DNA of 64,000 nucleotides from NCBI RefSeq assembly GCF_947500125.1, contig NZ_CANMRA010000005.1, positions 124,001-188,000 on the forward strand, written 5' to 3'. The position numbers were made by a program, and so were the translations under genes. Origin of the DNA: an uncultured Kocuria sp. GTDB lineage: Bacteria; Actinomycetota; Actinomycetes; Actinomycetales; Micrococcaceae. This document shows positions 25,759-33,999 of this stretch, in pieces. The notes below the pieces were generated by a model. It ran no database searches. It saw only the letters and a list, made by a program, of their open reading frames with translations, and was not told the origin of the DNA. Positions within the stretch are counted from its first letter, which is position 1, and the number at the start of each line of letters is the position of its first letter.

Positions 25759-26649
25759 CTAGAACTGATCCCCTATACGGAAGAAGCGCGGAGCTGACTC
25801 ATCTGGCCAGCTGCTCACTGTGTCGCCAGTACCAAGCGATGTGCCGTTGTCGTCCATCAGGACCGACTCACGGTTCTTGTAGCTGTCGATGGCTGCTCGA
25901 GCGTCCTTCAAGCGGTTCCGGTAAGCGGTTGTCTCCCCGTAGGCCTGGACCAATAGCAGTGCCGCGGCCAGCTTGATCGTCAGGGTGCGGATGATGGCCG
26001 GTGCTGGATTGAACGGCGTCGTATATGCGCCAGAAAGCGAGCTGTTGATCTCCGCCTCAGCTGCTCGGCGCTGCAGGTCCACTGTCGTGTCGGGCAGGTT
26101 CAACGCGTTCTGGAAGCCGGCCTCTTCACGGATCTCGCGCAGGCTGGCGTAGTGACGGTATGAGCTGCCCCGGACTGGAGTGGATGGCGCACTCTCGTAG
26201 GTGTCGCCCTTGACGTAGGTGTAGCGGTACCAGAAGGCCTCTCCACCATCAGGGTCGCGATAGTAGGTGCTGATCTGATCGGCGTCGATCTCACGCTCGG
26301 CGATCTGCGTCCAAGCGGCATCGTCAGTTGGCGGCTTGTTCAGCAGATCACTGGCTCGGTAGATGCGGATGGTGTCAGCCAGTACGGCTGTGACAGCGTC
26401 GTGGGCGCTGTGAGCGCGTTCTAGTGGCAAGGCCAGGTCAACAGTCGTCTCGTCTACCACGGCGGCAACAGCGGCCTTCTCAACGCTTTCGCGGCGCAGC
26501 GTGCCGATGTAGAGCGGGTCACCTACGGCCAAGCCCTCAGTGCTGACGACACGTATAGTGCTGACGCCAGCGAGCACATCCACTGAAAGAGTGGTGCGTT
26601 CCTTTACGATGAACTCTTGGAATGATTCGAGCTGTACTGTGTATGCCAT
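25759..26649 (-). CDS. Head-tail connector/adaptor protein
   Basis: A 296-residue protein. The N-terminal half is beta-rich, and the C-terminal half includes SLREIREEAGFQNALNLPDT and RRAAEAEINSSLSGAYTTPF, which resemble the helical gp6/gp15-type adaptors that dock on the portal. It is larger than the usual ~100-residue adaptor, so it may be a fusion with another domain. It is encoded just before the gp10-like protein. Confidence 0.7.
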   Translation of the reverse strand: MAYTVQLESFQEFIVKERTTLSVDVLAGVSTIRVVSTEGLAVGDPLYIGTLRRESVEKAAVAAVVDETTVDLALPLERAHSAHDAVTAVLADTIRIYRASDLLNKPPTDDAAWTQIAEREIDADQISTYYRDPDGGEAFWYRYTYVKGDTYESAPSTPVRGSSYRHYASLREIREEAGFQNALNLPDTTVDLQRRAAEAEINSSLSGAYTTPFNPAPAIIRTLTIKLAAALLLVQAYGETTAYRNRLKDARAAIDSYKNRESVLMDDNGTSLGTGDTVSSWPDESAPRFFRIGDQF

Positions 26650-26743
26650 ATGTTATCAATTAAACACATTACGGGCGATTTTAGTAGATGGTGCGAACGT
26701 GAGAACCCTAAGGTCATTCATAATAAATAGGAACGAGTGAAAC

Positions 26744-27319
26744 TTGTCGCAATTTCTCAAGAGTGTCCTCGAGGCCGCGCAGAGCGAGCTGGGACTCATC
26801 ATTGTCGGCATCCTGGCAAGCCTTGTTGGTTTTTTTGGCGGGCGCTATATTGAAAAAAGAGACGCACGCAAGGAAAAGCTTCTGGATGACATCATGTCGG
26901 AAAGACAAAGACACCTTGACCTTCTTGAAGACTTTGGGAGCAAAGCTCGAGATGCATTCGGGCATCTCGAGCTATATTACATTCATCGAGAAGAGGCCAT
27001 AAAAGGCGACGTTGAGGGCAAGTCCGATGACTATATCAACCTCCGCGCTTCCCTTGCGGACAAGGAACGCGAACAAGCCAGCGTCGCAGTGGATGAACTA
27101 CGTCCAATGCTTGATAGAATCAAGGTGAAAACCAAGAACATGTCCCAAGAAGCCTTCGCTCTGTATGGTGAATTAATGGACAACCGTAAGACGGCATATG
27201 CTTCAGCAATGGTTTTCAATATGGCCGAAATAAAAGAAAATTCCATGAGGCCATTTGAGACCGCCCTGACCACGTACAAGTCCAGGCCAATCGAGAAAGA
27301 AAAGGCGCTCACATCGTGA
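26744..27319 (+). CDS. Antisense moron: membrane-anchored coiled-coil protein
   Basis: A 191-residue protein with a likely TTG start at 26,744 preceded by AGGAACGAG. One membrane segment (about residues 16-33, LGLIIVGILASLVGFFGG) is followed by a long charged helical cytoplasmic part. It is transcribed against the late operon and is flanked by its own AT-rich upstream region (26,650-26,743), so it is probably expressed from its own promoter in the lysogen. Its lower GC suggests separate acquisition. Superinfection exclusion is a guess. Confidence 0.75.
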   Translation: MSQFLKSVLEAAQSELGLIIVGILASLVGFFGGRYIEKRDARKEKLLDDIMSERQRHLDLLEDFGSKARDAFGHLELYYIHREEAIKGDVEGKSDDYINLRASLADKEREQASVAVDELRPMLDRIKVKTKNMSQEAFALYGELMDNRKTAYASAMVFNMAEIKENSMRPFETALTTYKSRPIEKEKALTS

Positions 27320-27348
27320 ACGCCTCTCCACTGTCACAGTAGCCGCAG

Positions 27349-27528
27349 CTACTTGCTAGACTTTTTTGTCTTTGTCTCTGTTTTCGCTTCCGCCTTCGGT
27401 GCTTTCACCTCTTCGGCGTAGCCAGCTTCCACTAGTTCTTTGCCTAGCTCAGCTTGCACTTCGACCACATCACCCTTTGGGCGATTGCTCTGGTCGATGA
27501 ACAAGTTACGGTTTACTTTGACCTTCAT
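27349..27528 (-). CDS. Small Lys-rich protein after the capsid gene
   Basis: A 59-residue protein (begins MKVKVNRNLFIDQSNRPKG) with a charged Ala/Lys/Glu-rich tail ending KKSSK. It starts 10 bases after the major capsid stop. Proteins of this size after the capsid gene are frequent in siphoviruses, and are often annotated as head fibre or hypothetical. Its function is not known. Confidence 0.65.
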   Translation of the reverse strand: MKVKVNRNLFIDQSNRPKGDVVEVQAELGKELVEAGYAEEVKAPKAEAKTETKTKKSSK

Positions 27529-27537
27529 GGCCTAGCC

Positions 27538-28470
27538 CTACAGCACGTCAGCGATCAGGTAGTAAACATCGGTTGAGAAGATCACCTGATCGTTGTAGTC
27601 GTTGTTTCGGACATAGGTACCCTTAGGGTCCTTCTCTTCCCACTTGTCGACGTACTGAGCGCCTTCAAGAGCTAGCGTGTAGCCACCGTTCACCTGCATC
27701 AAGCCTGGAGTAGTCGTGATGAATGTGAAGATCACGTTGTCACCCCACATGTCTACGAACTCAGGTTCTGCATCTGGGTTCTCAGTGTCTTCCAAAGTTC
27801 CCTGAGCCTTACCGATTCGGATGCTTGAGATGCCGAACGGTGCAAGCACTCGTAGGACTTCCGCTTCACCGATGATGCCGGCCTGAACATACTTGAAGCG
27901 TTCGATCACAGCTGGGTGGCTGACAAGAGCAATCCAAGCGTCGTAACCGATAATCATCGTGTTAGGTAGCTTGAAGGCTTTCTTGCGGAAAGCCTTGAGA
28001 GCTGTAGTCATCGTCGCAATAGGGTCAACCTCTGCGTCTGTGAATTTGCTGCCGCTTGTAAGCGTTGTGTTGTTAGTGATGATGCTGGTGTCAGTAAGAA
28101 TCCGAGCGGCCTTGTACTCTTCAGAGAGTGCCATCTGGCTCTTGATTACTTCTAGTGTCTGGCTTTCGATGTCGAAAGCAGAGTCAACTAGCTTGTACTG
28201 ATCCTTAGCGATGAAGGCTTTTAGTGCCTTCTCAGTTAGCGGTCCCCAAGTGCCCTTTGTAGGGTTGACTGAGATCTCACGAGTGAGGGCTTTACCTGTA
28301 CGGGTAAGGTCTTCACGGATGATCAGAGACTCTTTACCCCATGCTGGGAAGGTGCCTGATGCCGCGTTGACTGGGATGCGTGGGAAGACTAGAGGCGCGA
28401 TTAGATCGCCGTCTGGGTTCTTCCACAGTTGGCTCATGTTAGTGAGCGCTTGATCTTTCTGGTAGTCCAT
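27538..28470 (-). CDS. Major capsid protein
   Basis: A 310-residue protein beginning MDYQKDQALTNMSQLWKNPD with a region (FDIESQTLEVIKSQMALSEE) typical of the E-loop/spine helix of the HK97 fold and a C-terminal domain that includes the P-domain-like WGDNVIFTFITTTPG. It follows a DUF2190-like cement protein gene, and a protease/scaffold gene lies two genes upstream. No N-terminal delta domain is evident. Confidence 0.88.
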   Translation of the reverse strand: MDYQKDQALTNMSQLWKNPDGDLIAPLVFPRIPVNAASGTFPAWGKESLIIREDLTRTGKALTREISVNPTKGTWGPLTEKALKAFIAKDQYKLVDSAFDIESQTLEVIKSQMALSEEYKAARILTDTSIITNNTTLTSGSKFTDAEVDPIATMTTALKAFRKKAFKLPNTMIIGYDAWIALVSHPAVIERFKYVQAGIIGEAEVLRVLAPFGISSIRIGKAQGTLEDTENPDAEPEFVDMWGDNVIFTFITTTPGLMQVNGGYTLALEGAQYVDKWEEKDPKGTYVRNNDYNDQVIFSTDVYYLIADVL

Positions 28471-28500
28471 ATTCAGTTTTTCGTCCTGCTTATTTTTCTA

Positions 28501-28866
28501 TTAGGCCGCAACCTTGTCAGTCTTCAAGTACTCGACGACATCGCCAGCGACACCAGCTGAAACAGCTGTACCGAAGACCACGTTGCCGGCAGCAGCTGTT
28601 ACCGCTGCACCTGAAGCGTTTGATGTAAGTTCTGCACCCTTGGCGACTGTTGCACCAAGGCGTACCTTGAATGTGCCCTGGCCGTTGCGTAGTGCGAATG
28701 AAGCGGTAGCTCCAACCTTCGCACCTGTTTCGACAACACCAGCGATGTCAGTAGCGCTGTCAGCCAGCACAACCTTGTCATCGGCGTTGAGTTTGACAAT
28801 CTGGTATGGACGAACTTCTGCTGCTGCTTCTGCTGCGCCGTAACCACCTTCTCGGAATGTAGTCAT
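28501..28866 (-). CDS. Capsid decoration protein (DUF2190-like cement)
   Basis: A 121-residue Ala/Val/Gly-rich beta-type protein with the pattern AEVRPYQIVKLNADDKVVLA and later GATVAKGAELTSNASGAAV, matching capsid cement proteins. It is encoded between the protease/scaffold and the capsid genes. It would sit on the capsid surface and stabilise it. Confidence 0.82.
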   Translation of the reverse strand: MTTFREGGYGAAEAAAEVRPYQIVKLNADDKVVLADSATDIAGVVETGAKVGATASFALRNGQGTFKVRLGATVAKGAELTSNASGAAVTAAAGNVVFGTAVSAGVAGDVVEYLKTDKVAA

Positions 28867-28883
28867 ATCTTTCCCCTTATTCC

Positions 28884-30095
28884 TTACTGTTTATTCTCTT
28901 GCTCGGCTGTGAACTGCTTGCGCAACCCAGCATCAGCCTTGAGCACGGCACGGGTTGCGTCACCGATGGTCTTGGCTTCGCCTTTGTCGACGAGCTCTTT
29001 GGCTTGAGCGAACACGCGGTCGACGACTGATGCGCCTTCGCCACCTTCGCCGTTGCCAAGCTCACCGGCTAGCAGCTCGTTCTCTGGAAGGTTGTTGATG
29101 AACTTCTCCAGACGTGTGCGCTGGTCGCCTGCTGAGGCCAGTAGTAGGTCTACAGCGTCGCCCTTGTGGTCGCTCTTGATGCGGCCCTTGGCGATGCTGG
29201 CGCTTACGAACTCTTCCGCTTCTTTGCGGGCGAGCTTCTGTAGGGCTTCGCGGCCGGCAGCTGCGTCAGCACGAAGCTGCTTGAGTTCTGCCGCGTTCAG
29301 TCCACCCTTGGCGCTTGCCTGGACTCCGTCACCTTGGTCGGCGTCGTCAGAGTCGTCATCACTCCCCTGGTCGGCGTCGCCTTGGTTGTCGTCAGCATCG
29401 TCGGCTGAATCATCTTGGTCTGTCTCGTCTACGAGTTGGAACGTCGTGCGCTCTTCGTCGGTGAGATCTGCTTTGTGCTCGGTAAGAAATGCCTTCTCTT
29501 CGTCGGTCAGATCTTCGAGTTTTTTGACACGTACCTCTGATAGGTCCATATCACCTCCTTTTTCGTTTGGTTTATCACTGTTGCCAGCGTCGGTTGACGC
29601 CATGACCGGCTTCAGCTTCGTGAATAATGGAATGTTTGTTAGGCCTGCGCCCGTGAAAACGTTTTCCACGAACTCGCCCTCAATTTGTGGGTTCTCCCAC
29701 GGCCAGTCGCGTGGGTTCCACTCTGGAGAGATGTAGCGATACTCGCCATCCTCCAGCGATTGGCGGGCTGCTGGGGTCCACTCGATGTTTCCCCATAGCT
29801 CAGTGCCGTCGTTGTCTACGAACAGACCGGTGATCCAGCCAGCGGCCTTGCCGCCCATGTCGTGTCCGTAGTTGATCGGGGCCTTCTTGCTTCCTTCTAC
29901 TAGACCTATGCCTTCTTCGAAGTGGTTGATCATTTCAGCAAGGTCAGTGGCAGTCATTTCAAAAGCGCCATGCCATGGCGTGTGCCAGTGGCCAATGCTC
30001 ATTAAGTGGATTTTGTCAGGTATGGCAACACCGTCACCTGAGGCCGCAGCTTCTAGCTTGATAACTCTCTGTACTGGTTTGATTGTCTTACTCAT
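28884..30095 (-). CDS. Mu gpI-like prohead protease/scaffold
   Basis: A 403-residue protein. The N-terminal ~170 residues (LMSIGHWHTPWHGAFEMTAT, APINYGHDMGGKAAGWI) match the Mu gene I protease domain. A very acidic central part (about 215-260, Asp/Glu/Gln repeats) and a helical C-terminus fit a scaffold, possibly with an internal start as in Mu Z; an in-frame ATG near residue 183 with upstream AAGGAGG supports that. Such heads also use Mu-F-like and Mu-type portal proteins, both present here. Confidence 0.85.
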   Translation of the reverse strand: MSKTIKPVQRVIKLEAAASGDGVAIPDKIHLMSIGHWHTPWHGAFEMTATDLAEMINHFEEGIGLVEGSKKAPINYGHDMGGKAAGWITGLFVDNDGTELWGNIEWTPAARQSLEDGEYRYISPEWNPRDWPWENPQIEGEFVENVFTGAGLTNIPLFTKLKPVMASTDAGNSDKPNEKGGDMDLSEVRVKKLEDLTDEEKAFLTEHKADLTDEERTTFQLVDETDQDDSADDADDNQGDADQGSDDDSDDADQGDGVQASAKGGLNAAELKQLRADAAAGREALQKLARKEAEEFVSASIAKGRIKSDHKGDAVDLLLASAGDQRTRLEKFINNLPENELLAGELGNGEGGEGASVVDRVFAQAKELVDKGEAKTIGDATRAVLKADAGLRKQFTAEQENKQ

Positions 30096-30166
30096 CTAGT
30101 TACTAATCTGGAGTAGCGAGAGGAATTAGTCAATAGTAAAATCGACAGTAAATTCAATAGTAAAGA

Positions 30167-30976
30167 TTAGTAGATGTAGATCAGCCCACACCTACAACGA
30201 GGATGTCCAGCCGGTCGGTCTACTTCCCTACCGTCGGCCAGGATGAACAGCTCATCTATGTCGAGTGTCTTGCCGACCTGAGGAGCGCACAGTTTGCAGG
30301 CGCCGGCCAAGCCGTCCCAGGTCTTCTGCTTAGCTCCCGTGCTCTTGGCGTAGTGCTTCAAGCCTGTCTGGTAAGCGTTCACTGGTTCGGTCTGTGCGAT
30401 GAGCTCAGCCCGGATTGGGTTGTCGATCGCCCTCATCAGTCGCTCAGTGGAGGCGTTAATGTCCTCCCCTAGTGCGATGCTCTTGGCTACCGATTCCCGG
30501 ATCTGCTTACGGGTTGTGTCAGTGACGCCCTTGACGAGGTCCGCGGTGTATCTGCGAGCGGCCTCTTGGATCTGCACATCAAGCCGAGCGACGTCGAGCG
30601 TGGCCATGCCGAGTGGGATGCCGTAGACGCTCTCCCCCGCCACGACTCCCGTAGCTACCAAGTCAGTGATGACGGCGAGGATGGCGGCGGTCAGTAGCTT
30701 CTGCTCTTCCTTCCACACTTCGTCGTCGTTGTTGGCCACCGGACCAGCGTCAGCCTTGATCGGCTCAGGTAGTCGGGACCAGTCCACGTAGGCCGGCGCA
30801 CGTAGAGCCAGCTGATGTAGGTACTCAGCCACGTGAGTCTCTAGCTGCGCCTCTAAGTACGTCAGCAGCGCGAAGGTAGTCGGATCAGCCTTGTAGCTCT
30901 CCTGCCAGTCCTCAGCCGCGACGATGGCCGCTCGTAGCTGTGTGCGTGCCTCAAGCAGCTCTAGACGTGTCGCCAT
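30167..30976 (-). CDS. Mu gpF-like head morphogenesis protein
   Basis: A 269-residue protein with a C-terminal zinc-type motif: CKLCAPQ followed by HPRCRCG, the signature of Mu F-like minor head proteins. The N-terminal part is helical. The gene overlaps the portal gene by 26 bases. Role: head assembly, associated with the portal. Confidence 0.88.
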   Translation of the reverse strand: MATRLELLEARTQLRAAIVAAEDWQESYKADPTTFALLTYLEAQLETHVAEYLHQLALRAPAYVDWSRLPEPIKADAGPVANNDDEVWKEEQKLLTAAILAVITDLVATGVVAGESVYGIPLGMATLDVARLDVQIQEAARRYTADLVKGVTDTTRKQIRESVAKSIALGEDINASTERLMRAIDNPIRAELIAQTEPVNAYQTGLKHYAKSTGAKQKTWDGLAGACKLCAPQVGKTLDIDELFILADGREVDRPAGHPRCRCGLIYIY

Positions 30977-32285
30977 ACAACTGCCTCGTAATGGACGCGT
31001 GGAGCTTGGTTGCTGCCTCGACCTGCTTCATGATGTCCTTGGCAGACTCCTTGTCCTTAGCCTCGGTCTGACGAGTGCCGTCATCTTCAGCTTCATCGTC
31101 CCGCTCAGGGAAGCCGATCAAGTTGCGGACGTGGGCTTCGTCTTCGTCGGATGCTGTGAGCAGGCCTGCGTCAGTGAAGCGGGTGACTGCTTCAGCAGTG
31201 GCGGCGATGTCCACATCAGCGAAGTCTGCGTAGCGCAGTTCCGGGTAAGCGTCGACGTCAAAGTTGAGGTCGACGAGGGTCTTAATGACGTAACCCATCG
31301 TGTCTGCGATGCCAGCAGCGATCGACTCGTTGGCCATAAGGAACAGCTTGGAGTGGTCCTCACTAGTTGCCCGTGAACCACTGCCACCTTGAGCGCCGAG
31401 CTCGAGGAACTGAGCCAGCACGTTCTTGCCGATCTCTCGTACGTGGTGATTGATCATCGGCGTGGTGTCCTTCAGAGTGCCGGCCTTCATATCCATGAAG
31501 TTGATGTCCCAGCCGTCCGGCTCTTCGATGTAGGCCTCTTCATTGGCCCGGAGGTTGCGAGCTGCCCGCCTGGCGGATGTCAGTGCGTTCTTGTCGGCGC
31601 CCTTCGGATGCTTGATCTTCACGACTCCAAGAGCCTGACGCTCAGTCGCTACCGCGTCGATTTGGTAGTACTTGTCGACGTAGAACCAGTGCTTGTAAGC
31701 GGCACGGAGGATAGAGCGGCCAGCGTAGTTGTCGCCCTCTTGCTCATTGGTGAAGACGACAATCTTGTTGAGCGGGATGTGCAGCTGCTTGCCGTCCGGG
31801 GTCATCTGAGTGATACCGGGTTTGCCGTCTCCTGCTTCCCAAGCCGTGATGGTGGTCTGCTTACGGAAGGCCAGCTTCTTCAGCACGATGCGCTCGTGAC
31901 CGTCGACGATGCGCGGCTCGAAGACCATCTCGTGGACCGAGAAGCCGAACTCGAGGTGAGTCAGGATCTCGTTGAGCGTCTGCTGCCACTTGATGCTGTC
32001 GAAGAGGTTGTAGTCGATGAAGGCCTTGATCTCGACGTCCTTGTCCTCAATGGAGGCTGCCTCGACGAACCACTTGGTCGACTTGATTGGAAGCTTGACC
32101 GCCTTGAGGGTGGCGCTGACAGTGGCGTCAGAGCGGCGCATCTCGTCGTAGATACGGATGGCGTTTAGACCGGTGAGTTTTGAGTTGTACTCTTCGCCAG
32201 TGATGATCCCATTGAAGATATTGATACCTGACTCGCCTATTTCAGGTCCGGTTACTTTTGGTGGGGTTTTAGAATTACTGGCCAT
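30951..32285 (-). CDS. Portal protein (DUF935/Mu gp29-like)
   Basis: A 444-residue protein encoded between TerL and the Mu-F-like gene. The segment IYDEMRRSDATVSATLKAVK near residue 45 and GKNVLAQFLELGAQGGSGSR near 290 are typical of the DUF935 portal family. It forms the dodecameric ring through which DNA enters the head. The C-terminus is acidic. Confidence 0.88.
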   Translation of the reverse strand: MASNSKTPPKVTGPEIGESGINIFNGIITGEEYNSKLTGLNAIRIYDEMRRSDATVSATLKAVKLPIKSTKWFVEAASIEDKDVEIKAFIDYNLFDSIKWQQTLNEILTHLEFGFSVHEMVFEPRIVDGHERIVLKKLAFRKQTTITAWEAGDGKPGITQMTPDGKQLHIPLNKIVVFTNEQEGDNYAGRSILRAAYKHWFYVDKYYQIDAVATERQALGVVKIKHPKGADKNALTSARRAARNLRANEEAYIEEPDGWDINFMDMKAGTLKDTTPMINHHVREIGKNVLAQFLELGAQGGSGSRATSEDHSKLFLMANESIAAGIADTMGYVIKTLVDLNFDVDAYPELRYADFADVDIAATAEAVTRFTDAGLLTASDEDEAHVRNLIGFPERDDEAEDDGTRQTEAKDKESAKDIMKQVEAATKLHASITRQLYGDTSRAA

Positions 32286-32302
32286 CTACCACTAAATGTA
32301 AA

Positions 32303-33529
32303 TCAGAACCGACTATCTAACAAGCCCTTAGTAATTAGGCTATCGTCGTAATCATCCTCATCGTCGTCTTCATCACGACGGAATTGCAGCACCGGCTTAT
32401 CGATTAGATCAGTCAGTCCATAGCGCAGGGCGTCCATGCTGTGGTCCCACAGACCTATTGGCACGTTGAGCGGGTCGCCGTTCTTGTCCTTCTTCCACAG
32501 GTAGTTGCGGTACTCCTTCCAGACGTTGAGGCTGCGCTTAGTCACCCAGATCTTCTGACCCTGGACTAGCTGGATGCCCTGGTTGATAGAGCCTGGGCCC
32601 TTCTCAGCGCCGATGATGTTCAAGCCATAGCCGTCGATCTCGTCGATGGACTTCGGCTCTGAGGAGTCAGCTACTACCAGCGTCAGCCCTTCGCGGTAGT
32701 TCGGCAGATCAAGGATGAGGTCCGCGATCTGCTTGTTGCTCATGCCCTTGGTGAAGCACTCCTCGTCAAGCACGTAGCCACCGTTCCACTCGTAGATGCC
32801 CACGATGGCGGTCGGGTCGTTGGTGTAACCGAAGTCGAGCCCGTAGCGCATGAGCCGGGCTTCGTCCGGTACAGCGTCGATGGTCTGCCAGTCTCTGTAG
32901 ATCTGGCCCTCGTTGATGCCAATCTCCCCCAGCCCGTAGATGCGCCACATGTTCGGGTCGCTCTTCAGGGTCTCGATCTCGCTCACGATGCTCTGTGGCA
33001 GCGCTTCGTTGTCAAGGTAGGTCAGCTTGTCGAACTCAGCGTCAGGGCGGTCCAGCAGCTTCGTATGGACCCAGAACTCATTGACCGGGTTGAAGTCCAG
33101 GTAGATCACCATGGATGTACGCATGGCCAGCTGGCGGTAGGTCTCGTAGAGCACGTTGTTGCACTCGTTGACGAAGAGGATGTGGCGAGCTGGGCCGCGG
33201 ACCTTATCCGGGCTGTCCGCGCTGAAGAACTCGATGATCGAGCCGGTGGCGAACGTGTAAGTGAAGTCAGGCGACTGCTTCCAGCTGGCCTTCTCGAAGT
33301 ACTTCCGAGCCTTCATGATCTTGAGGAAGTCACGCATGGCACCCTTGCGCAGATGAGGCAAGGTCTCACTGACGATGCTGATGACCAGGTCGTCGTGGGA
33401 CTGAGCCAGGTCGATCAGGCACATCAGGATGGCGATGGTCTTGCCAGCTCGAGCCCCGCCTTGAAGGATGCGCAGTCTCGAATTGAGGCGCTGGATCTTC
33501 TTGAGCGACGTAGTGACCTCAAAGTCCAT
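32303..33529 (-). CDS. terL: Terminase large subunit
   Basis: A 408-residue packaging motor. The ATPase domain has Walker A GGARAGKT and Walker B ILFVNE; the C-terminal nuclease domain begins at YGLDFGYTNDPTAIVG with its metal-binding Asp. It follows TerS by seven bases. The Walker B variant with Asn before Glu is common among terminases. Confidence 0.95.
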   Translation of the reverse strand: MDFEVTTSLKKIQRLNSRLRILQGGARAGKTIAILMCLIDLAQSHDDLVISIVSETLPHLRKGAMRDFLKIMKARKYFEKASWKQSPDFTYTFATGSIIEFFSADSPDKVRGPARHILFVNECNNVLYETYRQLAMRTSMVIYLDFNPVNEFWVHTKLLDRPDAEFDKLTYLDNEALPQSIVSEIETLKSDPNMWRIYGLGEIGINEGQIYRDWQTIDAVPDEARLMRYGLDFGYTNDPTAIVGIYEWNGGYVLDEECFTKGMSNKQIADLILDLPNYREGLTLVVADSSEPKSIDEIDGYGLNIIGAEKGPGSINQGIQLVQGQKIWVTKRSLNVWKEYRNYLWKKDKNGDPLNVPIGLWDHSMDALRYGLTDLIDKPVLQFRRDEDDDEDDYDDSLITKGLLDSRF

Positions 33530-33536
33530 GAGTCAG

Positions 33537-33938
33537 TTACTCAGCCTTGGTGCTTGGCTTCGGCTTCTCGGCAGGGACCGGCAGTGGAGTCGTGCCACCC
33601 AGCAGCGGCGCCGGCATCTCCTTGATGTGGTGGTCCGTCTCTTGCTTGTCGACGTAGTCATGCTTGACCAGCATGAGCTTTGTGATGGTTGAGTTGAAGC
33701 GGTTGTAGAGCCCGCCGTTGATCAGTCGCACCGCTTGCTCGGCCATAATCTCTTCAAAGATGTCGGAAAACTCGCGGCCTAAAGGGGTGTCGAGATCCTT
33801 CCACTCGTACACAGTAGAGCGGTGGACACCGAGGTAGAGCGCAAGACCTTCCTTGGTTGGAAGCACACCAAGGCAAGTGCTGAGGTACTTGTTCGCCTTC
33901 TCGACTAGATCTTTGGTGAGTTTGGTAGGTCGTGCCAT
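33537..33938 (-). CDS. terS: Terminase small subunit
   Basis: A 133-residue protein starting MARPTKLTKDLVEKANKYLS with an N-terminal helix-turn-helix (GLALYLGVHRSTVYEWKDL) and a helical middle, as in small terminases of the HTH type. It recognises the packaging site and hands DNA to TerL, encoded next. It is the first gene of the late operon. Confidence 0.88.
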   Translation of the reverse strand: MARPTKLTKDLVEKANKYLSTCLGVLPTKEGLALYLGVHRSTVYEWKDLDTPLGREFSDIFEEIMAEQAVRLINGGLYNRFNSTITKLMLVKHDYVDKQETDHHIKEMPAPLLGGTTPLPVPAEKPKPSTKAE

Positions 33939-33999
33939 ATGCCCTTATTTATGACACAAATGAGGCAATTAGTGAAGATGCCCCAAGCTTTCGTCGATG

